The position numbers were made by a program, and so were the translations under genes. A DNA stretch of 64,000 nt, taken from NCBI RefSeq assembly GCF_947497935.1, contig NZ_CANMIO010000021.1, positions 17,459 to 81,458 of the forward strand, written 5' to 3'. The notes below the pieces were generated by a model. The model saw only the letters and a list, made by a program, of their open reading frames with translations, did not search any database and was not told where the DNA came from. Origin of the DNA: an uncultured Shewanella sp. Lineage in GTDB: Bacteria > Pseudomonadota > Gammaproteobacteria > Enterobacterales > Shewanellaceae. This document shows positions 9,310-17,822 of the stretch, one piece after another (positions within the stretch are counted from its first letter, which is position 1; each line of letters starts with the position of its first letter).

Positions 9310-12300
9310 ATGCTAAAGAATAAGCTCACCCCCCTATATGTCGCTATTGCATTGAGCTTTAGTATTCCCAGTATTGCTGAAGAAGATAAAAATGCATGGC
9401 AAGTTAACTCGCCAGCAAACGCCCCATTAGAACAAATTAAAATTGAAGTCGATGAAGGTACCTGGATGAACGTCAGTGTTAGCCCAAATGGCAAACATGT
9501 GGTGTTCGATCTACTTGGTGATATCTATCAAATGCCAATGGATGGTGGTGAAGCTAAGCCATTAGCCAAAGGCATCGCGTGGCAAATGCAGCCCGTTTAT
9601 AGCCCTGACGGTAAATACATTGCCTTCACCTCTGATGAAGATGGTGGCGACAATATCTGGATAATGGAAGCTGATGGTAGTAACCCTCGTCCAGTCACTA
9701 AAGAAACATTCCGCTTATTGAATAGTCCTGCATGGAGCCCTGATGGCCAATACCTAGTAGCACGCAAACACTTTACTGGTAGCCGAAGCCTAGGTGCTGG
9801 TGAAGTATGGATGTATCACGTTGCTGGCGGCGATGGTGTGAAGTTAACTGAACGCCCAAATGAACAAAAGGATTTAGGTGAGCCAGCCTACTCACCAGAT
9901 GGCCGTTATATTTACTTTAGCCAAGATGCGACGCCGGGTAAGACCTTCCACTACTCAAAAGATTCAGTAAAAGGCATCTATAAGATCAAGCGCTACGATA
10001 CGCAAACTGGCGACATCGAAGTGTTAATCCAAGGGACTGGTGGCGCAATTAGACCAACGCCAAGCCCTGATGGAAACAAGCTTGCCTATATTAAGCGTGA
10101 TGGTTTCCAGTCATCACTCTATTTGCTCGATCTTAAGTCGGGTGAAACCGAAAAGCTGTACGGCGAGCTAGACCGAGACATGCAAGAGACTTGGGCGATT
10201 CATGGTGTATACCCAACCATGAGTTGGACAGCCGATAATGATGAAATCGTATTCTGGGCTAATGGTAAGATTAATAAGCTCGATGTTGAATCTAAGTCGG
10301 TAGAGCAAATTCCATTTTCGGTTAAGACTGAGCGCGCAGTTCAACCTGCAGTTCGCTTTACACAAAATCTCGATAAAGATGTGTTCGACGTGAAGATGCT
10401 GCGTATGGCGCAGGTTTCACCTGATGGTAAAAAAGTCGCCTTTGAAGCTCTAGGTAAGATTTGGGTTAAGAGTTTACCCGACGGCAAGATGTCTCGACTC
10501 ACCAAGCTAGATAGTGATCTACGTGAGCTATTCCCACAGTGGTCACGCGATGGAAAGAAAGTCGTATTCACCACTTGGGATGACCAAGAACAAGGTACTG
10601 TTAGTTTAGCTACCGTGCGCAATAAACGTGTAAAAGTATTAACTGAAGAGCCTGGAAAATACGTAGAACCCACCTTCTCACCAGACGGTGAGACAGTGGT
10701 TTATCGTAAAGCTAAAGGCGGTTACATCACTCCACGCACTTGGTCACAAGAAACAGGTCTTTACCAAGTCGATATCGATGGCGATAACAATACTAAGATC
10801 ACTTCAACGGGGTACCAACCACAGTTTGGCGCCGATAACGACCGCGTCTACTTTATGGAAAGTGGTGAAACACCGCAGCTCGCTTCTATTGGAGTCAATG
10901 GTTTTGAAAAGCGCGTACATTACACCAGTAAACACGCCACCGAATTCAGAGTATCACCAGATGGTAAACAACTTGCCTTTGCCGAACGTTTCAAAGTGTT
11001 TGTTACCCCATTTGCTAAGCATGGTGAAACGATTCAAATCGGGCCTAAGGCCAGTAATCTTCCAGTTGAACAATTAAGCGTACGCGCCGGTGAAAGCATT
11101 AGCTGGAACACTGATAGCAACCAGCTGTACTGGACACTAGGGCCTGAACTTTACCAAGTTAACGTTGATACTCATTATCAACAACAAGCAGAAGATGCTG
11201 AAGTATCTAAAGCTGAGCCAACCATTACCGATCTTGGCTTCACCCAACAAGCTGATGTTCCACGTGGAACAATTGCCTTTGTTGGTGGCAATATCATTAC
11301 CATGGAAAATGATGAAGTCATCGAAAACGGCACTGTAATCGTTAAAGACAACCACATCGTTAGCGTTGGCCCAGCCTCGGTTATTGATATTCCAAGCGAT
11401 GCTAAGATCATCGATATCAAGGGCAAAACTCTGATGCCAGGCTTATTTGATGCCCATGCTCATGGTGCTCAGGGTGAGAATGAAATCATTCCGCAGCAGA
11501 ACTGGGAGCTCTACTCTAATCTGTCTCTAGGTGTTACAGCTATTCACGACCCATCAAATGATACCACTGAAATATTTGCAGCTTCAGAGCAACAGAAAGC
11601 CGGTAACATTGCTGGCCCACGTATCTTCTCAACCGGTACAATTTTATATGGCGCGAACCTACCAGGTTATACCTCTCATATAGATTCACTCGATGATGCA
11701 AAATTCCATTTAGAGCGACTAAAGAAAGTCGGTGCTTTCAGTGTTAAGAGTTACAACCAGCCACGTCGTAACCAACGTCAGCAAGTTATCGCAGCAGCTC
11801 GTGAACTTGAGATGATGGTAGTGCCAGAAGGTGGAAGCTTGCTTCAGCATAACCTGACGATGATCGCGGATGGCCACACAGGTATAGAACACTCACTACC
11901 TGCAGCAAATATCTATGACGATATTAAGCAGTTCTGGGGCCAAACCGAAGTTGGCTACACCCCAACGTTAGTTGTTGCCTATGGTGGTATCTCTGGTGAA
12001 AACTACTGGTACGACAAAACAGATGTTTGGGCCCACCCTCGTCTGTCGATGTACGTACCATCAGATATTCTAGATGCTCGCTCAATGCGTCGCCCAACGG
12101 CACCCGATGAACATTACAACCACTTCAACGTAGCTCGGGTAGCCAATGAGCTAAATGAAGTCGGTATTAAAGCTAACATTGGTGCTCACGGTCAGCGTGA
12201 AGGTTTGGCTGCTCACTGGGAAATGTGGATGTTTGCTCAAGGTGGCATGAGTAATATGGAAGTGCTAAAAACCGCAACCATCAACCCAGCTAAGCACTTT

Positions 12301-12513
12301 GCAATGGATCATCAAATTGGTTCAATCAAGCAAGGCAAGCTTGCCGACTTAATTGTTATCGATGGTAATCCTCTGGAAGATATTCGCGTAACCGATCGCG
12401 TAACTTATACCATGGTTAACGGTAAACTGTTTAATGCTGAGACTATGGAACAGCTAAATGGTGGTTCTAAAAACAAGGGTAAGCAGAGAGAGACTTTCTT
12501 TTTTGAGAAATAA
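9310..12513 (+). CDS. exported TolB-like beta-propeller / amidohydrolase fusion protein
   Basis: A 1067-residue protein. The N-terminal segment (LYVAIALSFSIPSIAEE) is a Sec signal peptide, so it acts in the periplasm or beyond. Residues about 45-620 contain many PD40/TolB-type blades, recognisable by repeated SPDGKxxxF motifs. Residues about 655-1050 are a metal-dependent amidohydrolase: GTIAFVGGNIITMEND, the HxH metal ligands at 716/718 (LFDAHAHG), further His in GIEHSLPAA and NIGAHGQREG, and the terminal GKLADLIVIDGNPLEDI. The fusion is a known architecture in marine gammaproteobacteria; a peptidase or imidazolonepropionase-like hydrolase role is likely, but the substrate is unknown. A perfect parS lies inside the gene at the junction of the two domains. 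Confidence 0.9.
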   Translation: MLKNKLTPLYVAIALSFSIPSIAEEDKNAWQVNSPANAPLEQIKIEVDEGTWMNVSVSPNGKHVVFDLLGDIYQMPMDGGEAKPLAKGIAWQMQPVYSPDGKYIAFTSDEDGGDNIWIMEADGSNPRPVTKETFRLLNSPAWSPDGQYLVARKHFTGSRSLGAGEVWMYHVAGGDGVKLTERPNEQKDLGEPAYSPDGRYIYFSQDATPGKTFHYSKDSVKGIYKIKRYDTQTGDIEVLIQGTGGAIRPTPSPDGNKLAYIKRDGFQSSLYLLDLKSGETEKLYGELDRDMQETWAIHGVYPTMSWTADNDEIVFWANGKINKLDVESKSVEQIPFSVKTERAVQPAVRFTQNLDKDVFDVKMLRMAQVSPDGKKVAFEALGKIWVKSLPDGKMSRLTKLDSDLRELFPQWSRDGKKVVFTTWDDQEQGTVSLATVRNKRVKVLTEEPGKYVEPTFSPDGETVVYRKAKGGYITPRTWSQETGLYQVDIDGDNNTKITSTGYQPQFGADNDRVYFMESGETPQLASIGVNGFEKRVHYTSKHATEFRVSPDGKQLAFAERFKVFVTPFAKHGETIQIGPKASNLPVEQLSVRAGESISWNTDSNQLYWTLGPELYQVNVDTHYQQQAEDAEVSKAEPTITDLGFTQQADVPRGTIAFVGGNIITMENDEVIENGTVIVKDNHIVSVGPASVIDIPSDAKIIDIKGKTLMPGLFDAHAHGAQGENEIIPQQNWELYSNLSLGVTAIHDPSNDTTEIFAASEQQKAGNIAGPRIFSTGTILYGANLPGYTSHIDSLDDAKFHLERLKKVGAFSVKSYNQPRRNQRQQVIAAARELEMMVVPEGGSLLQHNLTMIADGHTGIEHSLPAANIYDDIKQFWGQTEVGYTPTLVVAYGGISGENYWYDKTDVWAHPRLSMYVPSDILDARSMRRPTAPDEHYNHFNVARVANELNEVGIKANIGAHGQREGLAAHWEMWMFAQGGMSNMEVLKTATINPAKHFAMDHQIGSIKQGKLADLIVIDGNPLEDIRVTDRVTYTMVNGKLFNAETMEQLNGGSKNKGKQRETFFFEK
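11256..11271. promoter_or_regulatory. parS: parS centromere site 2, within coding sequence
   Basis: Exact TGTTCCACGTGGAACA palindrome, identical to site 1 but embedded in the amidohydrolase gene, where it encodes part of ADVPRGTI at the propeller-amidohydrolase linker. The surrounding bases are not symmetric, so only the 16-mer is shared. Confidence 0.88.
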
Positions 12514-12617
12514 GTTTGCTTTTAAAATTTAAAATCTGGCTAACTTAGCTGCGATTTTTTAATTTTAGGAAAATTATTTTTTGATCCAAAAATCAGCACT
12601 TTTAGCCTAAAAATGAC

Positions 12618-12648
12618 AAAAGGATGTTCCATGTGGAACATCCTTTTT
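12618..12648. terminator. parS: intrinsic terminator whose stem is a parS-like sequence (site 3)
   Basis: Bases 12625-12640 read TGTTCCATGTGGAACA, one base from the perfect parS palindrome. Flanking AAAAGGA and TCCTTTTTT extend it into a hairpin of about 15 bp followed by a T-run, as in a rho-independent terminator, 104 bases after the amidohydrolase stop. It could serve as terminator, ParB site, or both. Confidence 0.75.
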
Positions 12649-12718
12649 TATTTTAAGAATGTGTCAGTGCTGTGGACTATGACTCTTTCCTGATTTCCTG
12701 AGAAAATTTATATATCAC

Positions 12719-12880
12719 TTAATTGACGGGCTAAAACCCGACCTGCAAAAATCAAATTATTACGCCTTTGCCGTGAGTGAGCTTGCGAACATTCTGTCAT
12801 CAGTGAGCCTAGGTGACGTAGTCACGTTCCCTAGGCCGCAGGCCGTTCGTCTTTGCCTTTCCTAGTCCCTAGGACCTATC
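12719..12880. repeat. interspersed repeat copy A with REP-like core
   Basis: This segment recurs in reverse complement at 45786-45937. A 27-base stretch (12829-12855) is identical to 45811-45837, and the flanks align with a few substitutions and indels. One end carries a REP-like hairpin core (12724-12745, TGACGGGCTAAAACCCGACC). It fills most of the 409-base gap between the amidohydrolase gene and tag. No open frame of note. Confidence 0.8.
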
Positions 12881-12922
12881 TCAGCATTTCCTCATAGCGA
12901 AGCGCCCTATTCTTTGCTTTAC

Positions 12923-13498
12923 CTAAGATCTAGTACCTTCTTCACCATAACAAAAACAATCTGTGGTGTGGTCATTAACCATGCCTACAGCCTGCATAAA
13001 GGCATAGCAAATAGTGGGGCCGACAAAGTTAAAACCCATCTTCTTTAAAGCCTTAGACATAGCTTCTGACTCTGGGGTCTGTGTCGGTAGTTCGGCCATG
13101 GAGTTAAAGTGATTAGTCTTAGGGCATCCGCCAACAAAACTCCACAAAAACTCTGAAAAATCATAACCCTGCTCAACATACGTCATGTAGCCTTTGGCAT
13201 TTTTTATGATGGAATTAACCTTAAGCCTATTACGAACAATACCTGGGTTAAGCATTAGTTCTTCAACTTTAGCATCATCAAAAGTTGCGATAACTTTAGG
13301 ATCAAAATTAGCAAATGCAGCCTCGTAATTTTGTTGTTTCTTGAGGATAGTAATCCAAGATAATCCGGCCTGTTGACCATCGAGACAAAGCTTGGCAAAT
13401 AGCTCTTGGCTATCAAAAACAGGCCTTCCCCACACCTTGTCATGGTATTCCAGATAGATGGGATCACTACCAACCCAACCGCAACGCGTTACTTCCAT
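12923..13498 (-). CDS. tag: DNA-3-methyladenine glycosylase I
   Basis: Base-excision repair enzyme that removes 3-methyladenine from DNA. Length 191 residues (E. coli Tag 187). The start MEVTRCGWVGSDPIYLEYHD is typical, with the zinc ligands Cys near residue 6 and His near 19, and the C-terminal pair in DHTTDCFCYGEE. The helix-hairpin region LDGQQAGLSWITILKK is well conserved. It is divergent from glyQ with about 117 bases between start codons, the arrangement also known in S. oneidensis. Confidence 0.96.
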   Translation of the reverse strand: MEVTRCGWVGSDPIYLEYHDKVWGRPVFDSQELFAKLCLDGQQAGLSWITILKKQQNYEAAFANFDPKVIATFDDAKVEELMLNPGIVRNRLKVNSIIKNAKGYMTYVEQGYDFSEFLWSFVGGCPKTNHFNSMAELPTQTPESEAMSKALKKMGFNFVGPTICYAFMQAVGMVNDHTTDCFCYGEEGTRS

Positions 13499-13615
13499 AG
13501 TCCAATTCCTAATTTTTTAACCAACCAGATAAAAAATAACCTACATAAGCGTAATTCTACAAGGTATAATCGACACCATTTTCTATTAAGGCTTCCAGGC
13601 AGTAGACAAGCGGAT

Positions 13616-14521
13616 ATGACGACGAAACACGACGTGAAAACATTCCAGGGCTTCATTATGACCCTGCAGGAATACTGGGCGCAGCAAGGTTGCGCAATCG
13701 TTCAACCATTGGACATGGAAGTAGGCGCTGGTACATTCCACCCTATGACATTCTTACGTTCATTAGGCCCAGAGCCAATGAGCAGTGCCTATGTTCAACC
13801 ATGTCGTCGCCCAACTGACGGCCGTTACGGTGAAAACCCTAACCGCTTGCAGCACTACTACCAGTTCCAAGTAGTACTTAAGCCATCACCAAGCAACATT
13901 CAAGAACTCTACCTAGGCTCACTAGAAGCCGTTGGTGTTGACATGAATGTGCATGACGTTCGCTTTGTTGAAGACAACTGGGAATCACCAACACTAGGTG
14001 CTTGGGGTCTAGGTTGGGAAATTTGGCTTAACGGTATGGAAGTCTCTCAGTTTACTTACTTCCAGCAAGTAGGTGGATTAGAGTGTAAGCCTGTTACCGG
14101 TGAGATCACTTATGGTCTTGAGCGTCTTGCTATGTACATTCAAGAAGTAGACAGTGTTTACGATCTTGTATGGACTGACGGCCCTATGGGTAAAGTCATG
14201 TACGGCGATATCTTCCATCAGAATGAAGTTGAGCAATCAACTTACAACTTCGAACATGCCAATGTTGAAGTACTTTTCAAGATGTTTGAAGACTGCGAAC
14301 AAGCTTGCGAGCGTTTACTGACACTAGAAAAGCCACTTCCACTACCTGCCTATGAGCAAGTAATGAAAGCCTCTCATGCATTTAACCTGCTTGATGCTCG
14401 CCACGCTATTTCTGTTACTGAGCGCCAGCGTTATATCTTACGCGTTCGTACCATGGCTAAAGGCGTAGCTGAATCTTACTATCAGGCCCGTGAAGCACTT
14501 GGCTTCCCAATGTGTAAGTAG
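13616..14521 (+). CDS. glyQ: glycyl-tRNA synthetase alpha subunit
   Basis: Catalytic class II subunit of the alpha2beta2 bacterial glycyl-tRNA synthetase. I start it at ATG 13616 (MTTKHDVKTFQGFIMTLQEY), giving 301 residues against 303 in E. coli; the open frame upstream runs 70 codons further without family similarity. Class II motifs are intact, with LDMEVGAGTFHPMTFLRSLG and VGGLECKPVTGEITYGLERL. A TATAAT at 13565-13570 is a plausible -10 element. glyS starts 12 bases after its stop. Confidence 0.97.
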   Translation: MTTKHDVKTFQGFIMTLQEYWAQQGCAIVQPLDMEVGAGTFHPMTFLRSLGPEPMSSAYVQPCRRPTDGRYGENPNRLQHYYQFQVVLKPSPSNIQELYLGSLEAVGVDMNVHDVRFVEDNWESPTLGAWGLGWEIWLNGMEVSQFTYFQQVGGLECKPVTGEITYGLERLAMYIQEVDSVYDLVWTDGPMGKVMYGDIFHQNEVEQSTYNFEHANVEVLFKMFEDCEQACERLLTLEKPLPLPAYEQVMKASHAFNLLDARHAISVTERQRYILRVRTMAKGVAESYYQAREALGFPMCK

Positions 14522-14533
14522 AAGGAATAACAG

Positions 14534-16603
14534 ATGAATTTTGAAAACTTACTCATTGAAGTAGGCACTGAAGAGCTACCACCAAAGTCACTACGTAAAC
14601 TAGCTGAGTCTTTCTTAGCTAATTTTACTGAAGAGCTAACTAAAGCAGAACTGAGCTTTGAGTCTGCAGTATGGCACGCAGCGCCACGTCGCTTAGCGAT
14701 TTGCATCAACCAACTTGCGCTAGCACAAGCTGATAAAGTGGTTGAAAAGCGCGGTCCAGCGGTTGCTCAAGCTTTTGATGCCGATGGCAACCCAACTAAA
14801 GCCGCTATGGGCTGGGCTCGTGGTAACGGGATTACAGTTGAACAAGCTGAGCGTCTAAAGACTGATAAAGGCGAATGGTTACTACACCAAGCGCGTGTTG
14901 TTGGTGTTGAAACTAAGAGCCTTATCGCCGATATGGCACAACGCTCATTAGACAAGCTTCCTATTCCAAAGCCAATGCGTTGGGGTAGCAATACCACGCA
15001 ATTTATCCGCCCTGTTCACACTGTAACTATGCTACTGGGTAGCGAAGTGGTTGATGGCGAATTACTAGGTATTAAGTCTGATCGCGTTATTCGTGGCCAC
15101 CGCTTTATGGGTGAATCTAGCTTTGAGCTAGATCATGCAGACAACTACCTTGTTGCACTAAAAGAAAAAGGTATGGTTCTAGCGGATTACGAAGCACGTA
15201 AAGCGATCATCAAGACTGACTCTGAAGCAGCTGCGGCTAAAATTGGTGGCGTTGCAGATCTTGAAGACGACTTATTAGAAGAAGTGACTTCACTCGTTGA
15301 GTGGCCTGTTGTGCTTACAGCAAGCTTCGAAGAAAAGTTCTTAGACGTACCAGCAGAAGCCTTGGTTTACACCATGAAAGGTGACCAAAAGTACTTCCCT
15401 GTATTTGATAAGGCCGGCCAACTGCTACCTAACTTTATCTTCGTGACAAATATCGAATCTAAAGATCCACAGCAGATTATTGCAGGTAACGAGAAAGTGG
15501 TTCGCCCGCGTCTTGCCGATGCTGAATTCTTCTTTGAAACCGATAAGAAAGACACACTAGAAGCTCGCCTTGCTAGCCTAGAAACAGTTATTTTCCAAAA
15601 GCAACTTGGCACAATTAAGCAACGCGTTGAGCGTATCTCAGCTATGGCAGGTTACATTGCTACTAGCATTGATGCTAACAGCGAAGAAGCAGCTCGTGCG
15701 GGTCTATTATCTAAGTCAGATTTGATGACTAACATGGTAATGGAGTTTACAGACCTTCAAGGCACTATGGGTATGCATTACGCACGCCTAAACGGTGAAA
15801 CTGAAGCGGTAGCCGTTGCACTGTCTGAGCAGTATAAGCCTAAGTTTTCTGGCGATACCGTACCAACAGCGCCTATCTCTATCTGTGTGGCATTGGCTGA
15901 AAAGCTAGACACACTAGTAGGTATCTTTGGTATTGGCCAAGCACCTAAAGGCGCTGCAGACCCATTCGCACTTCGTCGTGCTGCAATTGGTGTGCTACGT
16001 ATCTGTTTAGAGAACAATTTACCGCTAGATCTTGTTGACCTAATTGCTAAGGCACAAGAACTACACGGTGAGAGCCTCACTAACGCTGATGTTGCTGATC
16101 AAGTGCTTGAGTTCTTTATGGCTCGCTTCCGTGCTTGGTACCAAGATCAAGGTGTGAGTGTAGACGTGATTTTAGCCGTATTGGCTCGTCGCCCTACAGC
16201 TCCAGCTGACTTTGAGAGCCGCATTAAAGCCGTTGCTCACTTTAGAACGCTTGAGCAAGCGTCTGCTCTAGCTGCTGCTAATAAGCGTGTCTCTAACATT
16301 TTAGCTAAAGTCGAAGGCGCGCTACCCGCAGCTATCGACGATAAGCTACTTGTTGAAACCGCTGAAAAAGCACTTGCCGCTAAACTTGCTGAACTGCAAC
16401 CACAATTAGCACCGCTATTTGCTGCCGCAAACTACCAAGAAGCATTAGCATTACTTGCTAACCTTCGTGAAAGTGTTGATACCTTCTTCGAAGATGTAAT
16501 GGTAATGGCTGATGATGAAGCCCTTAAGAATAACCGCCTAGCGCTACTTTCTAGCCTACGTGAGCAGTTCTTACATGCTGCAGATATCTCGTTACTTCAG
16601 TAA
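14534..16603 (+). CDS. glyS: glycyl-tRNA synthetase beta subunit
   Basis: tRNA-recognising beta subunit, 689 residues, as in E. coli. It opens with the family signature NFENLLIEVGTEELPPKSL, contains FIRPVHTVTMLLGSEV and the HD-like QGTMGMHYARLNGE / KGAADPFALRRAAIGVLR segments, and ends in the anticodon-binding DALR-like domain (DTFFEDVMVMADDEALKNNR). It is co-transcribed with glyQ and closed by a strong terminator. Confidence 0.97.
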   Translation: MNFENLLIEVGTEELPPKSLRKLAESFLANFTEELTKAELSFESAVWHAAPRRLAICINQLALAQADKVVEKRGPAVAQAFDADGNPTKAAMGWARGNGITVEQAERLKTDKGEWLLHQARVVGVETKSLIADMAQRSLDKLPIPKPMRWGSNTTQFIRPVHTVTMLLGSEVVDGELLGIKSDRVIRGHRFMGESSFELDHADNYLVALKEKGMVLADYEARKAIIKTDSEAAAAKIGGVADLEDDLLEEVTSLVEWPVVLTASFEEKFLDVPAEALVYTMKGDQKYFPVFDKAGQLLPNFIFVTNIESKDPQQIIAGNEKVVRPRLADAEFFFETDKKDTLEARLASLETVIFQKQLGTIKQRVERISAMAGYIATSIDANSEEAARAGLLSKSDLMTNMVMEFTDLQGTMGMHYARLNGETEAVAVALSEQYKPKFSGDTVPTAPISICVALAEKLDTLVGIFGIGQAPKGAADPFALRRAAIGVLRICLENNLPLDLVDLIAKAQELHGESLTNADVADQVLEFFMARFRAWYQDQGVSVDVILAVLARRPTAPADFESRIKAVAHFRTLEQASALAAANKRVSNILAKVEGALPAAIDDKLLVETAEKALAAKLAELQPQLAPLFAAANYQEALALLANLRESVDTFFEDVMVMADDEALKNNRLALLSSLREQFLHAADISLLQ

Positions 16604-16618
16604 GTAACTAGCAGATAT

Positions 16619-16648
16619 AAAAAAACGCGCCTTTCGGCGCGTTTTTTT
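16619..16648 (+). terminator. glyQS intrinsic terminator
   Basis: Stem AAAAACGCGCC / GGCGCGTTTTT with a TTTC loop and a T7 tail. The A-run on the other side lets it work for leftward transcripts too. Confidence 0.92.
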
Positions 16649-16677
16649 GTTTGTGAAACTCGATCATTCAAACTTAC

Positions 16678-17730
16678 TTAAAACTGCACAAGTTTGTGAT
16701 GCATTTGCTCAAAGGTTTCACTGTCTATAGCAGCATCAAATAGCAACTTATCTAACTGCTCAGGCTTTAACTTACCTGCTTCAAATAGCATAGAGCATTC
16801 ACTGATAAGGTTCGCTCGCCAAACAACTTCAGCAAGGCCACCAGCAGGCTTAGAATCAACGATAGCTAAACGACTCAGTTCTGCTTCAAATAATGAAGGT
16901 AACTCCCAATAGCGAGCCAGTAACGCGCTTAAACTCAATGATTTTGCCGTCATCACCTGTCTAAACAGGCTTGAACATGGCTGCTCACCTGGTTCGGCTT
17001 GTTTAAAGGCTTCTAACAATAGTTTGAAAATCGCTATCTTACCCACATCGTGTAGCAGTCCAAGCAGAAAAGCAGTATCAGGATCATCTTGAGAGAGCTC
17101 ACTGGATAGATAGGCAACCTGCATAGAATGGCGCCACACTTGGCTACCGAAACGGCGAAAGTAGATAGGTTGGATATCGATGACTTTACGCATCATGGCG
17201 GTGGTAACAAAACGCCTCATCTGCTCTCGCCCTAACTGCACTAGCGCCAATTGTAAGCTGGTGATCTCTTTGTCACTGCGCTTAAACAGTGGAGAGTTAC
17301 ACAGCTTTAGCACCTCAACACTCAATACCGGATCCCTCTCGATTAAAGATAATAGCGCTTTGGTATCGCTATTCTCATCCGCGAGTTGTTGATCTAATGC
17401 CGCTACTTGAGTCGGTAATTTTAAAACCCTTTCAGCAATTGCTTTTGGGGATGACAATGCCGCTTCAACCCGCCTAAATACATTCTTCTCCAACTCGTTT
17501 GCCGTACCACTCAGCTGAGTACTTGGAAATAATAGGCTATAAAACAAAGCAGAAAGATCAATTGCCACTTCTGGTGGGCAACTTTGTTGCTGCATAACAC
17601 GATTAGTGTTCGATGCGATGGGTGTTTGCCTAGGATGAAACTGCTCCATTGAACCACTGAAGCTCTTCGGCTTTTCTATGACAACTTGCTCTCTGATATT
17701 AAACAGTTTTTTTAAGGCTTTACTAATCAA
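16678..17730 (-). CDS. HDOD domain protein
   Basis: 350 residues. The HDOD domain (about residues 100-310) is marked by LPTQVAALDQQLADEN, VLSVEVLKLCNSPLF, the QLALVQLGREQMRRFV helix and LLGLLHDVGKIAIF. HDOD proteins are non-catalytic or degenerate HD-superfamily proteins linked to signalling, motility or stress control, and the partner here is unknown. The N-terminal 60 residues are poorly conserved and probably disordered. It stands alone between the glyS and gyrB terminators, in the same direction as gyrB. Confidence 0.85.
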   Translation of the reverse strand: MISKALKKLFNIREQVVIEKPKSFSGSMEQFHPRQTPIASNTNRVMQQQSCPPEVAIDLSALFYSLLFPSTQLSGTANELEKNVFRRVEAALSSPKAIAERVLKLPTQVAALDQQLADENSDTKALLSLIERDPVLSVEVLKLCNSPLFKRSDKEITSLQLALVQLGREQMRRFVTTAMMRKVIDIQPIYFRRFGSQVWRHSMQVAYLSSELSQDDPDTAFLLGLLHDVGKIAIFKLLLEAFKQAEPGEQPCSSLFRQVMTAKSLSLSALLARYWELPSLFEAELSRLAIVDSKPAGGLAEVVWRANLISECSMLFEAGKLKPEQLDKLLFDAAIDSETFEQMHHKLVQF

Positions 17731-17758
17731 TTTATTATGACCGGAGACGATTTAATAA

Positions 17759-17789
17759 CAAAAAAATCGGTGCATATAGCACCGATTTT
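17759..17789 (-). terminator. gyrB intrinsic terminator
   Basis: Stem AAAATCGGTGC / GCACCGATTTT with an ATATA loop; read leftward it is followed by a T7 run. It sits 33 bases beyond the gyrB stop. Confidence 0.9.
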
Positions 17790-17822
17790 ACTCAATCATT
17801 AAGTTTAGCTATAAAAACAAAC

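Noticed and set aside
10688..11077. 129-codon open frame in another phase of the amidohydrolase gene
   Set aside because: Lies wholly inside the recognised gene; composition is that of an out-of-frame reading.
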